Assembly (NCBI GenBank): GCA_965369995.1
Contig: CBDURO010000003.1
Location: forward strand, 1-64,000
Length of the DNA: 64,000 bases
Direction of reading: 5' to 3'
Source: JAHJCW01 sp965369995
GTDB lineage: Bacteria; Fidelibacterota; Marinisomatia; Marinisomatales; JAHJCW01
In this document: positions 34,968 to 44,187 of the stretch, piece by piece
Position numbering within the stretch: position 1 is the first letter of the stretch
How the letters are laid out: each line of letters starts with the position of its first letter
Made by a program: the position numbers and the translations under genes
The notes under the pieces: model-generated
The model's input: only the letters and a program-made list of their open reading frames with translations
What the model was told of the DNA's origin: nothing
Databases searched by the model: none

Positions 34968-36398
34968 ATGCGATCAACAAAAGAAATAATATTTAATCGA
35001 CACAAGGGAATCTCACGACGGGTTATTGGACTTGGCTTGCCGGTTATAATAAGTAATCTTAGTCGATCGTTGATGAGCTTGGCAGACATGGCAATGGTTG
35101 GCAGGCTTGGTGCATCGGCGCTTGCAGCGACCGGGATGGGTTCTATGTTAATGTGGATAATTCTTAGTTTTGGTATCGCCTTGCGAACCGCTACGCAGAC
35201 TGTTTCATCTAGGAGATTGGGCCAAAAAAACTATCCGGAATGTGGAACGGCTCTGCACAACGGACATATTTTAGGTACGGTATTGGGAATACCAATAGCA
35301 TTATTAGGTTACCGTTTTGCTGATAAAATAATACCACTGTTTTTAGACGATCCCGAAGTCATTAAGTTGTGCATAGAATATTCCTCAATTGTATTTCTTG
35401 GCACCATTTTTACTATTGTTGGATTTGTGTTTCAGGGGTTTTTTACTGGTATTGAGCGAACCAAAATCCACATGAAAGTAACGGTTGTTGCCAATATAGT
35501 GAATGTATATCTTAACGCTGGGCTGATTTATGGACGCGAAGGCATTTTGGAAATGCTTAGTTCAGTTAAAGGTTTAGATCTTTCCTGGATAGGATATTTA
35601 TGGTCGTGGTTTCCGTTTCCGGAGATGGGGGTTAAGGGCGCCGGATTAGCTACACTTTTGGCGTCGCTCTGGATGGCAATTCATTATTTTATGTATTTGT
35701 TTGCGTCATCGATCCGTAAAAAATATGGTGTGTTTTCATTCCGCTTAAATAAAGCAATGATGAAGCGGCAGTTAATGTTGGCGCTTCCGCAGGGCTCACA
35801 AGAAATGCTGGTGGTTTTGGGTTTCGTTGTATTCTATAAAATTGTCGGCATGATTGGCATCGTAGAATTGGCTGCTACGGAAGTTGTTTTCACTATTCTT
35901 TACACGTCTTTCTTGCCCGCCGCCGGAATAGGACAAGCCTGCGCAACGCTTGTGGGAAAATATCTTGGCGAGAAAGATACTGACAAGGCAGAAACCAGTA
36001 TTGTTGAAAGTATTCGCTGGTCATTGATAATCATGGGTTCCATTGGTGTAATCTTTGTCGCCTTTCCACACTATATTTTGCTGGTATTTTCGAACGATCC
36101 TGAAGTGATCAGAATTGGCACAATAGCGCTAAGATTGGCAGGCTTTATTCAAATTGCCGATGCAATCGGAATGACGCTGTGGTTTGCCCTTTCCGGTGCA
36201 GGAAACACTTTTTTTCCGGCCCTGACAGAGGCACTGGTTGTATGGATGGTCTTTTTACCGTTCAGTTTTTTTACCGGAATTTATCTTGGCTGGGGATATA
36301 TCGGTCCATGGATAGGCGTAGGAATTCACCAAACGCTATTTGCTGTAATTTTATCATGGAAAACGCTTAAGGGTGATTGGAAAGAAATAGAGGTGTAG
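34968..36398 (+). CDS. MATE-family efflux transporter
   Basis: Inner-membrane Na+- or H+-coupled exporter of cationic drugs or metabolites, 476 residues with about twelve hydrophobic segments in two halves. Typical features are LGLPVIISNLSRSLMSLADMAMVGRLG at the first segment and VFQGFFTGIERTKIHM between the halves. ALPQGSQEMLVVLGF starts the second MatE domain. It is slightly longer than the usual 450. It begins right after the 97-residue gene. The substrate is not deducible. Confidence 0.92.
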   Translation: MRSTKEIIFNRHKGISRRVIGLGLPVIISNLSRSLMSLADMAMVGRLGASALAATGMGSMLMWIILSFGIALRTATQTVSSRRLGQKNYPECGTALHNGHILGTVLGIPIALLGYRFADKIIPLFLDDPEVIKLCIEYSSIVFLGTIFTIVGFVFQGFFTGIERTKIHMKVTVVANIVNVYLNAGLIYGREGILEMLSSVKGLDLSWIGYLWSWFPFPEMGVKGAGLATLLASLWMAIHYFMYLFASSIRKKYGVFSFRLNKAMMKRQLMLALPQGSQEMLVVLGFVVFYKIVGMIGIVELAATEVVFTILYTSFLPAAGIGQACATLVGKYLGEKDTDKAETSIVESIRWSLIIMGSIGVIFVAFPHYILLVFSNDPEVIRIGTIALRLAGFIQIADAIGMTLWFALSGAGNTFFPALTEALVVWMVFLPFSFFTGIYLGWGYIGPWIGVGIHQTLFAVILSWKTLKGDWKEIEV

Positions 36399-36665
36399 GG
36401 ATTGACAATTTAATATTTAAGATTGAAGAATAATTATGGTACTTCAGTCACCGTACTTCATTGAAGATGACAAAATAGTAAAGACGTAAAATCTTACGTC
36501 TCTACTTAAAAACGTGTCTTTCTGATTCGCCACTGGGCGGAGCAGATGGACGTTGTTCATCCTCAGAAAGACAAATTCAATTGTTTTTAGTTACTTAGAA
36601 CTCAAACCTTCGAGGTTTTGGAAACCACGAAGGTTTTAATAATACTTTCCTAATTTACCAATATC
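36399..36665. repeat. Intergenic cluster of three palindromic elements
   Basis: No gene in 267 bp between the MATE and DUF1028 stop codons. Three inverted repeats follow each other. The first is AGACGTAA/TTACGTCT (36482-36489, 36494-36501). The second is GTCTTTCTGA/TCAGAAAGAC (36516-36525, 36563-36572), enclosing a GC-richer 37-base interior. The third has arms 36604-36618/36622-36636 with one mismatch. The third shares geometry with the element at 5485-5518. They look like REP-type dispersed repeats that collect between convergent genes. Confidence 0.6.
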
Positions 36666-37658
36666 CTAATCCCCGATTCCCTGTTCCTGTATTTTTTTGA
36701 CTAATTCCTCATCATCCGGTAATAATCCTGCCGGAATTAGGCGTGGTATTAAATCCCGCAGGTCAGGCGCTTTTTCAAAAACTTCCTTGAAAATAGGCAA
36801 CGCCTCATTTACCCTATCTACGCTTGCTAAACTAACTGCCGTCCAGAATGGCAATTCGGGATTTTCTGGATAATATTCAGCAGCTAAATCATATTCATTA
36901 AGTGCTTTATCAATTTCTCCGGTTTCTATATATAAATCACCTTGGTTGGCGTGTTGATAAGCCCTACTTACTCGAATTAATCTATTCATTTCTTTAATTG
37001 GTTCGGGATGATCTTCAATTCGTAAATCAAACAATTTATCTTTCCAGTCAATTCCTGTTGGTTCTCCTGTCACCACAACTAAAGCAGCAGATTGTTTTCC
37101 ACGAATATCTCCGCCCTCTTTTTGGGCCGCTTCTAAGGCTACCATTAATCTGTCAACCAATTCACCGCGTGTAATCTCATAAGCTCTTACCATTGCTGTC
37201 GGCACAGTTGCCGATGCCATTAGATTCGCTTGCACGGTATAATTTTTTCCAACAATATGTCCGGCAAACTGAATACAATTCTCGCCCGTAAAAGCTGATG
37301 CGTTGCCTTTTGCATCAACCATGCCCACTTGCCGCACAGCACTATTTTCATCCTCTTCCACAAGAATCTTTAATGCATCTTCGGCGGAAAATCCTTTCCC
37401 CATTAATTTTAATCCATTTGGTCCATATTCAACTTTTACAAAGGATTGCGTTGCAACAGCGCCTACACCTGCTTTTATCCATGGCACTAAAGAACCAACA
37501 GAAAACCAATGGCTCTGTACTGCTACGCCAAGTTGTCCTGTTTCCTCATCGAAAGCAACTATCGAATATGTAGAAACGGGGATTGACTGATATTCTTGAG
37601 ATATTATAAAATTTTGGAGTAACAATATTAAAATAACAGCGCTTGTAAACTTTTTCAT
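36666..37658 (-). CDS. Secreted DUF1028 protein with TPR-like C-terminus
   Basis: Exported protein of 330 residues. A signal peptide (SAVILILLLQNFIISQ) precedes the DUF1028 domain at about 25-235, an Ntn-hydrolase-like fold. It opens with STYSIVAFDEETGQLGVAVQ, then VPWIKAGVGAVATQ and QANLMAS. The part from about 240 contains TPR-like helices (GDLYIETGEIDKALNEYDLAAEYYPENPE shortened to its core). The Ser/Thr that follows the signal peptide could be the nucleophile, but activity of the family is unproven. It is convergent with MATE and starts 15 bp from a divergent phosphodiesterase frame. Confidence 0.85.
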   Translation of the reverse strand: MKKFTSAVILILLLQNFIISQEYQSIPVSTYSIVAFDEETGQLGVAVQSHWFSVGSLVPWIKAGVGAVATQSFVKVEYGPNGLKLMGKGFSAEDALKILVEEDENSAVRQVGMVDAKGNASAFTGENCIQFAGHIVGKNYTVQANLMASATVPTAMVRAYEITRGELVDRLMVALEAAQKEGGDIRGKQSAALVVVTGEPTGIDWKDKLFDLRIEDHPEPIKEMNRLIRVSRAYQHANQGDLYIETGEIDKALNEYDLAAEYYPENPELPFWTAVSLASVDRVNEALPIFKEVFEKAPDLRDLIPRLIPAGLLPDDEELVKKIQEQGIGD

Positions 37659-37748
37659 ACCTTCCTCTCTTGATTGAATTCTTCCTATTTTAATATATAT
37701 CTTACTAAGTTCTTCATTAATTTAATTGAAAATACAAGGACTCAACCA

Positions 37749-39008
37749 ATGTTTTCAAAACAATTTCAACATTACTTCACTACAATAATTATATTTATTA
37801 CCACATTATTTTTCTTAGCTTGCAATTCAATTTCCAAAGAGACAGCAGGCAATGAACCAGAAAATTATCTTATACTAATATCGTTTGATGGTTTCCGGTG
37901 GGATTATATGGAAAAAACCGATACACCAAATCTTGATCGCCTCGTTGTAAACGGCGTTAAAGCCGATGCACTAATTCCGGCTTTTCCATCTAAAACATTT
38001 CCAAATCATTATACTATTGTTACCGGACTTTATCCTGAGAATCATGGAATTGTAGCCAACACAATGTATGATCCGGTTTTTGATGCAACGTTCAGTCTTG
38101 GTAACAGAGAGGAAGTACAAAACGGAAGGTGGTGGGGCGGTGAACCGATTTGGGTTACAGCAGAAAAACAAGGACTAAAGACTTTATGTAATTTTTGGCC
38201 CGGTTCGGAAGCCGAAATACAAGGTGTTAGACCGTCTTTTTGGGTGACATATGACGGTAATGTTCCAAATGAAGAACGTGTTGAAAAAGTATTCGAGTAT
38301 CTCGATAAACCTTCTAAAGAACGTCCTTCATTTTATACAATTTATTTTAGCGACCCCGATGATTATGGTCATCTTGTCGGCCCTGATTCCTTATCTATTA
38401 ACATTGCCATTAAAGAGTGTGATGCTCGTATCGGACAATTGATTGCTGGACTTGAACAACGCAATCTATTCGATAAAGTAAATATAATGATAGTATCTGA
38501 TCACGGAATGGCGCAACTAAGTCAGGAACGATTAATATTTCTTGATGATTATTTAGATCCAACGGATTTAAAAATTCCTAATTTGTCACCGGTAATGGAC
38601 ATTTGGTGCGATGAATCAGAAGTTGATTCAATATTCAATTTAATTAATGAAAAGCATCCACATCTATCTGTCTATAAAAAGCCAGACATTCCCGAGCGAT
38701 TACACTATTCCAACAATAGAAGAATTGCACCAATAATTGGCATCATGGATAATGGATGGAGTTTAACTAGTCACGATTATTATGAATCTCATCAATCTTA
38801 CTATAGTGGAGGAACACACGGTTATGATCCTGAGTATTCTGATATGCATGCATTTTTCTTAGCTCATGGCCCGGCTTTCAAATCAGGAATAACAGTTCCA
38901 GCTTTTGAAAATATTCAACTTTATAATTTAATGACAAAGATTTTTAACATTGAACCTGCTCCCAATGATGGAAATATTGAAATAGTAGAAAATGTTTTAG
39001 TTCAGTAA
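37749..39008 (+). CDS. ENPP-type nucleotide pyrophosphatase/phosphodiesterase lipoprotein
   Basis: Alkaline-phosphatase-superfamily phosphodiesterase, about 419 residues, anchored by a lipobox (IFITTLFFLAC, then NSIS). The metal site begins LISFDGFRWDY. The nucleophile Thr is in FPSKTFPNHYTIV. Later metal ligands are seen in YFSDPDDYGHLVGPD, VSDHGMAQ and GGTHGYDPE. The start at 37749 is chosen because AAGGA precedes it and it gives a good lipoprotein signal; an upstream ATG at 37674 would add 25 residues of poor quality. It probably hydrolyses extracellular nucleotides or phosphodiesters in the periplasm. Confidence 0.9.
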   Translation: MFSKQFQHYFTTIIIFITTLFFLACNSISKETAGNEPENYLILISFDGFRWDYMEKTDTPNLDRLVVNGVKADALIPAFPSKTFPNHYTIVTGLYPENHGIVANTMYDPVFDATFSLGNREEVQNGRWWGGEPIWVTAEKQGLKTLCNFWPGSEAEIQGVRPSFWVTYDGNVPNEERVEKVFEYLDKPSKERPSFYTIYFSDPDDYGHLVGPDSLSINIAIKECDARIGQLIAGLEQRNLFDKVNIMIVSDHGMAQLSQERLIFLDDYLDPTDLKIPNLSPVMDIWCDESEVDSIFNLINEKHPHLSVYKKPDIPERLHYSNNRRIAPIIGIMDNGWSLTSHDYYESHQSYYSGGTHGYDPEYSDMHAFFLAHGPAFKSGITVPAFENIQLYNLMTKIFNIEPAPNDGNIEIVENVLVQ

Positions 39009-39013
39009 ATACA

Positions 39014-39034
39014 CCTGCTAAAATTATTAGCAGG
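39014..39034 (+). terminator. Hairpin terminator after the phosphodiesterase
   Basis: Eight-bp stem CCTGCTAA/TTAGCAGG with a 5-base loop, 5 bp after the stop codon. A T-rich stretch follows a few bases later. The convergent DUF3078 gene ends at 39065 and could share it. Confidence 0.5.
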
Positions 39035-39064
39035 CGATCGATTGTTTTAATTTATATATATTAT

Positions 39065-39904
39065 TTAAAGTAGTGTATATGATACCCCAAGTAACAAAGA
39101 TTGATTTAGCTGTCTCTTGGTAGATATCTCTTTATCATAAAATAATTTTACGCTAAACTTTACATTAATGTATTTTGTTATCTGTGTTCTTATATCTGTA
39201 TCCCATCTAACATCAGTGGCATCAACACTTGTAAAATTATTAAAAAGATCGATAGTGGAATTTATTAATGTGTTTTCGTTAATTTTCTTTGAGAAAGAAC
39301 ATACTGCTTCCATACCGGGTTCAATTTTTGTTGTTTCAATTTCTTCTGTTTCGGGATCATCAGCATATGGAGCAGGAAAATCTTTTGTAATGGTTTCCTT
39401 AACTGCGGCTCCTAAACGGATAGATATTTCTTTAGTAGGAGAATATTGAAATCCTATGCTTTGTGTAAAATAACCGGGGTCTAAAAACCCGGATACTTGT
39501 GTGTTTGAATTTTCATCATATATATATCCGGGAGCAAGTTGTGTTTCACCTTTTAGTGCTAAATACGGATTTGCCATGAACCCCCATAAATATGTTAAAA
39601 TGCTTTCAACCCGTAATTCATCAATAGTTTTTTTTGTTTCCGCTTCCCCGATTTTTGAATTACCAAATGCTATTTTACCTGTATTTGTCCAAACATATTT
39701 ATCACTATTATAGACGAGTTTACCACCTAAATCAAATTGAAGCGCCAATGTGTTTTCACCACCTGTTGCCCAATTGTCAAAGTGAGCTTGGCTAAAACTA
39801 AACGAACCAACTGCCTCTTTTTGCCATGTTGTATCAATTGCTGTCGTGTCCTGTGACATAACAAAAACAGATGATAGTAATATTAAAGTAATAATTTTAT
39901 TCAT
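39065..39904 (-). CDS. DUF3078 outer-membrane beta-barrel protein
   Basis: Exported protein of 279 residues with signal peptide KIITLILLSSVFVMSQ. The mature N-terminus WQKEAVGSFSFSQAHFDNWATGGENTLAL is the hallmark of DUF3078. The remainder alternates hydrophobic and polar residues as in beta-strands, and the protein ends in an aromatic/hydrophobic strand (LLLGVSYTLL). This family is common in Bacteroidetes and relatives and is predicted to form an outer-membrane barrel of unknown cargo. It is divergent from the TonB-dependent receptor, with an 81-bp spacer. Confidence 0.85.
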   Translation of the reverse strand: MNKIITLILLSSVFVMSQDTTAIDTTWQKEAVGSFSFSQAHFDNWATGGENTLALQFDLGGKLVYNSDKYVWTNTGKIAFGNSKIGEAETKKTIDELRVESILTYLWGFMANPYLALKGETQLAPGYIYDENSNTQVSGFLDPGYFTQSIGFQYSPTKEISIRLGAAVKETITKDFPAPYADDPETEEIETTKIEPGMEAVCSFSKKINENTLINSTIDLFNNFTSVDATDVRWDTDIRTQITKYINVKFSVKLFYDKEISTKRQLNQSLLLGVSYTLL

Positions 39905-39985
39905 TTTATCCTCAATTGTATTATAAAAGCGTGAAAGTTAAAAAACCCTTGCAACAATATCAATTTGTAACAAAATTTATATGTT

Positions 39986-42184
39986 ATGAAAATTGTTATG
40001 AAAACAACCTTTGTACTTATACTTTCTTTAATATCGTTTAATTTCGCACAACAAACCATAGAAGGGTATGTAATTGACAGTACAACTACCAAGCCAATTT
40101 ATAATGCTAATATAAATCTTGTTTCATCTTCTGAGGGGACCGCATCAAATAAAAATGGATATTTTAACTTTATTACCGATCTTCTATATCCAATTGAATT
40201 ACAAATAAGCCATATTGGATATAAACCTAAACAAATTATTATAACTTCTTCCAAAAAGCTACAATTACTGTTAGTACCAAATATCATTACTAGTGATGCA
40301 ATTTCAGTTTTTGGTTTCCGTTCGAAAATTGAAAAAGATGTTTCGACCTCTTTTCGAACAATTTCTTCGGCCGAAATGGAACAAATTGGAGCCAACGATT
40401 TAAGTGATGCATTACAAACCATTAGTAGCGCTAAAATTGAACAGTCGTCGGGCGGTAAACAAACAATTAGCATACGTGGTAGTAACGCCAATGAGGTATC
40501 GGTTTTCCTCGATGGAATACGATTAAATGAAGCAAACAGCGGCATTGCCAATCTAGCAGCAATAGACCAGCAAGATCTTGCATCTATTGAGGTAATTAAA
40601 GGTGGCAATACTTCATTATTTGGATCGGGCGCCATGGGTGGTGTATTAAACTTATCCACTCAATTGCCAGATAGCACAAAATTAAAATTCCATCGAGGTT
40701 TGGGTATGACGGATGATGAAAACAATGATCTCGGTTTTAGTGCTGCAAGCCGTCTGGGGATCTTTGGCTTAGGTGTAAGATACTCCGGTAAAGCACGACG
40801 TTACCATGGACGTTCAATATATACTACTGTATTCAAAAACCTCTCACTGGTCAGTCGTCCTTCGTGGGGAGAGTTTAATCTAAAAGGTTTTGAGTTACAA
40901 GACTACGTAAAATTCCCAACTAAAGATATAATACAAAACGCAAAAACACGGATGGCAATGTTCCGCTATGTAGGGTCTTTATTTGGTTCTTCAAATTGGG
41001 AAATATTTGTTGGAACTCGCAATTGGAATTGGTATGATGAGTTTTTTACCAATGTGATTAGAGATATAGAGGATAAGAACTCATCGACGAGAATTAGTCG
41101 TAGTTTCACATATAATAATTTGAATGCTATAGTGCAATTTGGCTTTGAAGACCAACTCTATAGTGGAGAAAATCAATATATGTATAACATGTATTCAGTG
41201 TCCGATACTGGAATACTTAATCGGCAAACTGCCGATATAGCCACTGTTCTACATTGGATAAGCTTTATAGATCATCCTTCATTAAAACGCATACATTGGG
41301 AATTTGGTTCTCGCTGGGAGAATATTTCAACTAATCACAACCAAGAATTTGAATTGACTAATGGTACATCTATTAACTATATCCCCGCAGACATTGATAC
41401 CTCGCATGGCGCTAATTTACACAGTATTAAGTTTGGCTCAAGCTTACATGGTGGTAATAGCGGCTTTCGTTATCAAGTATATTTTAACCAAGGAAATAGC
41501 AAGCGACTACCAACATTAAATGATTTATTCCTATGGAGAAATAATATAGATATTTCCTCTAAAGAAATTTTATTGCCAGAAAGTCAATCGACAACTGAAA
41601 TTGGTTTTCAGATTGTTAAATCAAATTTTGTTCAAACCACTCAAATAAACGAACTATCATTATTTGGAAGCGTTTTTCTAAACAATTATGGAAATAAAAT
41701 TGCGTACTATGTCGTGGAAGAATCAAAACTACTTCCTTTCAATACTGATTTATCTAGTATTTTTGGATATGAAATAGGATTTAGTTCTTCTCTTTGGCAA
41801 AATCACATCTTTATTAGATCCGGATATCAGAATTTAGATATAGACAATCCTATTGTTTTCCCAAATAAACCAAAATCACGATTAACATTTCACGGTGAGT
41901 TCAAGTATAATTGGCTTTCATTTAGTTATGATTATTTCAGAGAAGGAGAAAAATTTGTTTTATATAATGGATTTGTCGGTCGTTCTTACCTCGGTTACGA
42001 ATCTGCAAATTTATCAATTATTCTTAGGTTTAAAATATGGAAGGTAAAAACATCTTTACATTATGTAATTCATAATCTTTTTTCTAATGAACCTGTTTTA
42101 GCTGCTTCTGATCAGTCTTATTTAACACCCTTTAATTTTTTCGACATTCACAGAGAAATCTTATCCCTCAAATTAGAGTTATGA
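39986..42184 (+). CDS. TonB-dependent outer-membrane receptor
   Basis: Energy-coupled importer of 732 residues. A signal peptide (TTFVLILSLISFNFAQ) is followed by a CarboxypepD_reg-like domain at about 23-95 (IEGYVIDSTTTKPIYNANI). The plug domain at about 115-220 contains SIRGSNANEVSVFLDGIRL and IEVIKGGNTSLFGSGAMGGVLNL. The remaining part is a 22-strand-type barrel. The single-plug, BtuB-like form without a SusD partner suggests a cofactor or metal chelate, not a glycan. No TonB box was picked out. The start could also be the ATG four codons later. The next gene, a lipoprotein, overlaps by 4 bp. Confidence 0.9.
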   Translation: MKIVMKTTFVLILSLISFNFAQQTIEGYVIDSTTTKPIYNANINLVSSSEGTASNKNGYFNFITDLLYPIELQISHIGYKPKQIIITSSKKLQLLLVPNIITSDAISVFGFRSKIEKDVSTSFRTISSAEMEQIGANDLSDALQTISSAKIEQSSGGKQTISIRGSNANEVSVFLDGIRLNEANSGIANLAAIDQQDLASIEVIKGGNTSLFGSGAMGGVLNLSTQLPDSTKLKFHRGLGMTDDENNDLGFSAASRLGIFGLGVRYSGKARRYHGRSIYTTVFKNLSLVSRPSWGEFNLKGFELQDYVKFPTKDIIQNAKTRMAMFRYVGSLFGSSNWEIFVGTRNWNWYDEFFTNVIRDIEDKNSSTRISRSFTYNNLNAIVQFGFEDQLYSGENQYMYNMYSVSDTGILNRQTADIATVLHWISFIDHPSLKRIHWEFGSRWENISTNHNQEFELTNGTSINYIPADIDTSHGANLHSIKFGSSLHGGNSGFRYQVYFNQGNSKRLPTLNDLFLWRNNIDISSKEILLPESQSTTEIGFQIVKSNFVQTTQINELSLFGSVFLNNYGNKIAYYVVEESKLLPFNTDLSSIFGYEIGFSSSLWQNHIFIRSGYQNLDIDNPIVFPNKPKSRLTFHGEFKYNWLSFSYDYFREGEKFVLYNGFVGRSYLGYESANLSIILRFKIWKVKTSLHYVIHNLFSNEPVLAASDQSYLTPFNFFDIHREILSLKLEL

Positions 42185-43434
42185 ATACTAAAATTATACT
42201 TGTTGCAATAATAACATGTTGTGTTTATATGGCTTGCAATTCTCCACTTGACACAACTCCAACAAATTCTGATGATGTTCTTCAATTAAAAGCTGATTAT
42301 AATAAAAATAAAAGAATAATCGATACTCTCATAGTAAAATTAAGTTGGTCTGAAATTACTCTTGAAAATTTCAAAGAAATTAAAATTACTAGATTTAATG
42401 AACACCGAGACCCTGAATCATACCCTAAAGGAACAGCAGAAAATGGCTGGCTAACCTTAGCAACCATCGCTGATGAATTTAAAACCTCATGGATTGATAC
42501 AGTTGAGGATGATGCAGTTTTTAAATATCGTGTCGAGTTTTATAATCAAGACAATGATTTTAAAAGAGCAGAAACAACGGTTTACCCTCGACCAACAACT
42601 CATTTTAATGTACCGTCTGATATCGAAGATATAAAAACTGCAGTCGAATCTTATATTATGGACGATGGTGATACGGTTTTCGTCCTTGGTGGAACATACT
42701 ACGTCAAATCCTTTTCATTTAAAAATAAATACTTATTACTTACGAAAGCTGATACTTCCGGCACTCCTATAATTAAATGGGAACCTACTTTATATCATAC
42801 CGGGGATATCCTTCCTGACTCCAGTTTTATACATATGAACAACGGAACCATACAGGGATTTATAATAGAGGGTGGTGTAGCAAAATTTGGTGGAGGGGTA
42901 TTAGCAGAGGGAAATGCTCAAATAGTTAACTGTGGTATTTTTAACAATAATGCAAACTATAGAATTGGGGACGGTGGTGGTATATATCTCTCGGGTAATG
43001 CCAGTATTTATAATAGCATTATTCTAAATAATCATGCTGCAAACTTGGGTGAAGGAATTTTTATTAATGATCTTGCTCAAAATGTGAATATTATAAATTG
43101 TACTATAGTCAATAATAATGTTTATTCTGAATCGCCCAATGTCCAAATTATCAACTCAATACTATGGAAAAGCTATTTACCCCTGGACCCTTATCCAACT
43201 GTAATATATTCATATGCAGGTCAACACTGGTTTGATCAAGATTCAACAAATTTATTAGGTAATGTTTTTTTCGTTAATCCTGAAAGTGATTTTCATCTTT
43301 TGCCGGGTTCTATAGGTCTTGACGGTGGAAATCCTGATCCTTCTTTTAACGACATTGATGGTACTCGCAATGATATTGGAGCCTATGGTGGTCCTTTGGG
43401 TAATTGGGATTTTGATTTTTCTGATTTGTTATAA
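42181..43434 (+). CDS. Beta-helix surface lipoprotein coupled to the TonB receptor
   Basis: Lipoprotein of 417 residues with lipobox CCVYMAC (Cys19). The first part (about 30-135) looks like a fibronectin-type fold (DTLIVKLSWSEITLENFKEIKITRFN shortened). The second half is a right-handed parallel beta-helix with repeated Asn-rich turns (VNCGIFNNNANY, IYNSIILNNHAA, NIINCTIVNNN). It ends with the anchor-Q type motif LDGGNPDPSFNDIDGTRNDIGAYGG. The 4-bp overlap with the receptor suggests a shared role, perhaps as a substrate-binding lid. That role is inference and no ligand is evident. Confidence 0.75.
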   Translation: MNTKIILVAIITCCVYMACNSPLDTTPTNSDDVLQLKADYNKNKRIIDTLIVKLSWSEITLENFKEIKITRFNEHRDPESYPKGTAENGWLTLATIADEFKTSWIDTVEDDAVFKYRVEFYNQDNDFKRAETTVYPRPTTHFNVPSDIEDIKTAVESYIMDDGDTVFVLGGTYYVKSFSFKNKYLLLTKADTSGTPIIKWEPTLYHTGDILPDSSFIHMNNGTIQGFIIEGGVAKFGGGVLAEGNAQIVNCGIFNNNANYRIGDGGGIYLSGNASIYNSIILNNHAANLGEGIFINDLAQNVNIINCTIVNNNVYSESPNVQIINSILWKSYLPLDPYPTVIYSYAGQHWFDQDSTNLLGNVFFVNPESDFHLLPGSIGLDGGNPDPSFNDIDGTRNDIGAYGGPLGNWDFDFSDLL

Positions 43435-43447
43435 GAGCCGAATATTT

Positions 43448-44101
43448 TTAAACTATTTCGGTTACTTCCTCAAAACTCTTCTTTGAAATAAACGGTACTT
43501 TGGCATCTTCAGCAGGATATCCTACCGGAAGCAACAAAAATGGTTTTTCATTCTTGGGGCGACTTAATATTTCTTGTAAGAACCCCATTGGGCTTGGTGT
43601 ATGTGTTAATGTAACCAATCCTGCTTTATGAATGGCAGTGATCAACATTCCGCATGCGATACCAACCGATTCATTTACATAATAGTGCTTGCTCGGTGGA
43701 TTAGTTTCTAAATCATAAGAGATTTTAAAGACTACAATAAGATACGGTGCCTTTTCTAAAAACTCTTTATACTCATTCGTTTCAAACACTTCTAAATCTT
43801 TAAGCCAAGCTTCGCTTGCTCGGTTTGCATAAAATTCCTTTTCTTCTTTTTCAGCGGCAATTCTTATTTTTCTTTTTATCTCTGCATTTTGTACAATTAT
43901 AAATTTCCATGGTTGTTTATTGGCGCCCGAAGGCGCAGACGAAGCAGTCATTACTATATTTTTTATTGCTTCTATAGGAACATATCTATCTGAAAATTGC
44001 CTAACTGAGCGTCTACTTTTCATTTCATTCAAGAAATGCTGTGAGCTTGATATTACATCTTTTTCAGAAACTACTTTATGCTTCAATTTGGTAAGTGTCA
44101 C
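43448..44101 (-). CDS. Nitroreductase-family FMN oxidoreductase
   Basis: FMN-dependent NAD(P)H oxidoreductase, 217 residues. It shows the FMN-binding start RRSVRQFSDRYVPIEAIKNIV, the APSGANKQPWKFIIV segment, SVGIACGMLITAIHKAGL, and the C-terminal LLPVGYPAED. The length and N-terminal extension of about 30 residues resemble iodotyrosine-deiodinase/BluB-like members, so an unusual substrate is possible. A terminator hairpin for the next leftward gene lies 34 bp upstream of its start. Confidence 0.88.
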   Translation of the reverse strand: MTLTKLKHKVVSEKDVISSSQHFLNEMKSRRSVRQFSDRYVPIEAIKNIVMTASSAPSGANKQPWKFIIVQNAEIKRKIRIAAEKEEKEFYANRASEAWLKDLEVFETNEYKEFLEKAPYLIVVFKISYDLETNPPSKHYYVNESVGIACGMLITAIHKAGLVTLTHTPSPMGFLQEILSRPKNEKPFLLLPVGYPAEDAKVPFISKKSFEEVTEIV

Positions 44102-44134
44102 AATTGTCCTTTTTATTGTATAATTTAATATAAT

Positions 44135-44167
44135 AAAAAAGCCCCCCGCTTAGCGGGAGACTTTTTA
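44135..44167 (-). terminator. Rho-independent terminator after the FadL-type gene
   Basis: Core CCCGC/GCGGG stem extended by G-T pairs, flanked by A and T tracts. On the minus strand it ends in six T, 21 bp after the stop codon at 44188. Confidence 0.75.
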
Positions 44168-44187
44168 TTCATTTATTTAGTAATAAT

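Noticed and set aside
36482..36636. CRISPR array
   Set aside because: The three repeats differ from each other and are not evenly spaced.
40099..40659. 186-codon minus-strand frame inside the TonB receptor
   Set aside because: Composition is explained by the plug-domain codons on the other strand; no family resemblance.
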